64,000 nucleotides of DNA. Source: Neobacillus pocheonensis (GTDB lineage Bacteria; Bacillota; Bacilli; Bacillales; Cytobacillaceae). The stretch is from NCBI GenBank assembly GCA_023702235.1, contig JAMQCR010000002.1:62001-126000 (forward strand), given 5' to 3'. The position numbers and the translations under genes were made by a program. Below, in pieces: positions 63,887 through 64,000 of this stretch (positions are counted from its first letter, which is position 1; each line of letters opens with the position of its first letter). A model generated the notes under the pieces. That model made no database searches and was not told the DNA's origin. It saw only the letters and a list, made by a program, of their open reading frames with translations.

Positions 63887-64000
63887 TTACCCATTAAATA
63901 CATATGGACAATCTTGTTCACTTGGTTGATAAAAACAATGGTTTTTATATCCATCAACTAAACCTTGACCAAACCATTGCGGTGGGCAGAAACCTGCCTC
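63887..64000 (-). CDS. C-terminal part of a Cys-rich protein (cut by window edge)
   Basis: On the minus strand the frame is open from the edge to TAA at 63887, giving 37 residues: EAGFCPPQWFGQGLVDGYKN then HCFYQPSEQDCPYVFNG. Three Cys and many aromatic residues, no recognised family. Since only the tail is seen, neither length nor function can be stated. Confidence 0.4.
   Translation of the reverse strand, partial: EAGFCPPQWFGQGLVDGYKNHCFYQPSEQDCPYVFNG

Noticed and set aside
1..64000. CRISPR arrays, tRNA or rRNA genes, prophage genes, riboswitches
   Set aside because: No regularly spaced repeats, no cloverleaf or rRNA-like sequence, no phage structural genes and no recognised riboswitch core were seen by eye.

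Overview
The window looks like a chromosome segment from a Bacillaceae (Bacillus sensu lato) bacterium. The evidence is low GC, strong AGGAGG-type ribosome sites with frequent TTG/GTG starts, a FadF-type ETF oxidoreductase, class IV PHA synthase genes (phaR/phaC), a PhaQ-like PadR regulator, a Spo0E-like peptide and a sporulation-type PAS kinase. No rRNA, tRNA or CRISPR array was seen. Most genes lie on the minus strand. The content is dominated by acyl-CoA catabolism: eight acyl-CoA dehydrogenases, four enoyl-CoA hydratases, three HSD10-type 3-hydroxyacyl-CoA dehydrogenases, four thiolases (two SCP-x type), two Hbd-type dehydrogenases, two acyl-CoA ligases, two MaoC-type hydratases, two thioesterases, EtfAB and the start of FadF. 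Layout: 1-11 kb holds fadF (cut by the edge), HSD10-type SDR, hydratase, citryl-CoA-lyase-like protein, acyl-CoA dehydrogenase, ligase, a second dehydrogenase, two MaoC hydratases, an SDR and an SCP-x thiolase. 11-16 kb holds another dehydrogenase with a divergent LysR, etfA/etfB and a divergent zinc alcohol dehydrogenase. 17-21 kb holds an epoxide-hydrolase-like gene, an alkyl-sulfatase-like protein and an MFS transporter. 21-33 kb holds LysR, Hbd, thioesterase, Fe-alcohol dehydrogenase, PAS histidine kinase, Spo0E-like peptide, hydrolase, an acyl-CoA dehydrogenase/thiolase/hydratase operon and a CBS-PAS sigma-54 activator. 33-38 kb is a PHA locus (phaC, phaR, phasin-like, small protein, SDR) plus a dehydrogenase. 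38-43 kb holds an SDR, a hydratase, a secreted DUF1254/DUF1214 protein and a HisD-family dehydrogenase. 43-55.5 kb is a second copy of the beta-oxidation module. 55.8-57.2 kb is an ISL3-family insertion sequence with a large nested hairpin. 57-61 kb has two damaged SDRs, a phasin-like gene, a phaQ-like regulator and a damaged hydrolase around three copies of one palindrome. 61.4-63.7 kb is a LysR divergent from a two-gene chromate transporter.

How it fits together: ligases activate carboxylic acids, dehydrogenases pass electrons to EtfAB and FadF, and hydratases, HSD10-type SDRs and SCP-x-type thiolases complete the cycle. HSD10 and SCP-x enzymes elsewhere act on 2-methyl-branched or steroid side-chain acyl-CoAs, so a branched or isoprenoid-like substrate is a reasonable but unproven inference. 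Acetyl-CoA surplus could feed the PHA genes. The most interesting regulatory signal is a set of six near-identical -24/-12 (sigma-54) promoters of form TGGCAT-N5-TTGCAT, in front of beta-oxidation genes and, unexpectedly, a Spo0E-like peptide/kinase pair. Several have GTGTTAA-N6-TTAACAC-type dyads upstream, and the window encodes one sigma-54 activator. A separate 18-bp box recurs upstream of four other catabolic promoters.

A second striking feature is damage: about sixteen genes carry frameshifts, in-frame TAA codons, truncation or an internal deletion, while 17.8-33 kb is clean. Most lesions are 1-2 base deletions and could be sequencing or assembly error in a paralog-rich region, but the internal deletion, truncation and nonsense codons look like genuine decay. 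Raw reads are needed to decide.
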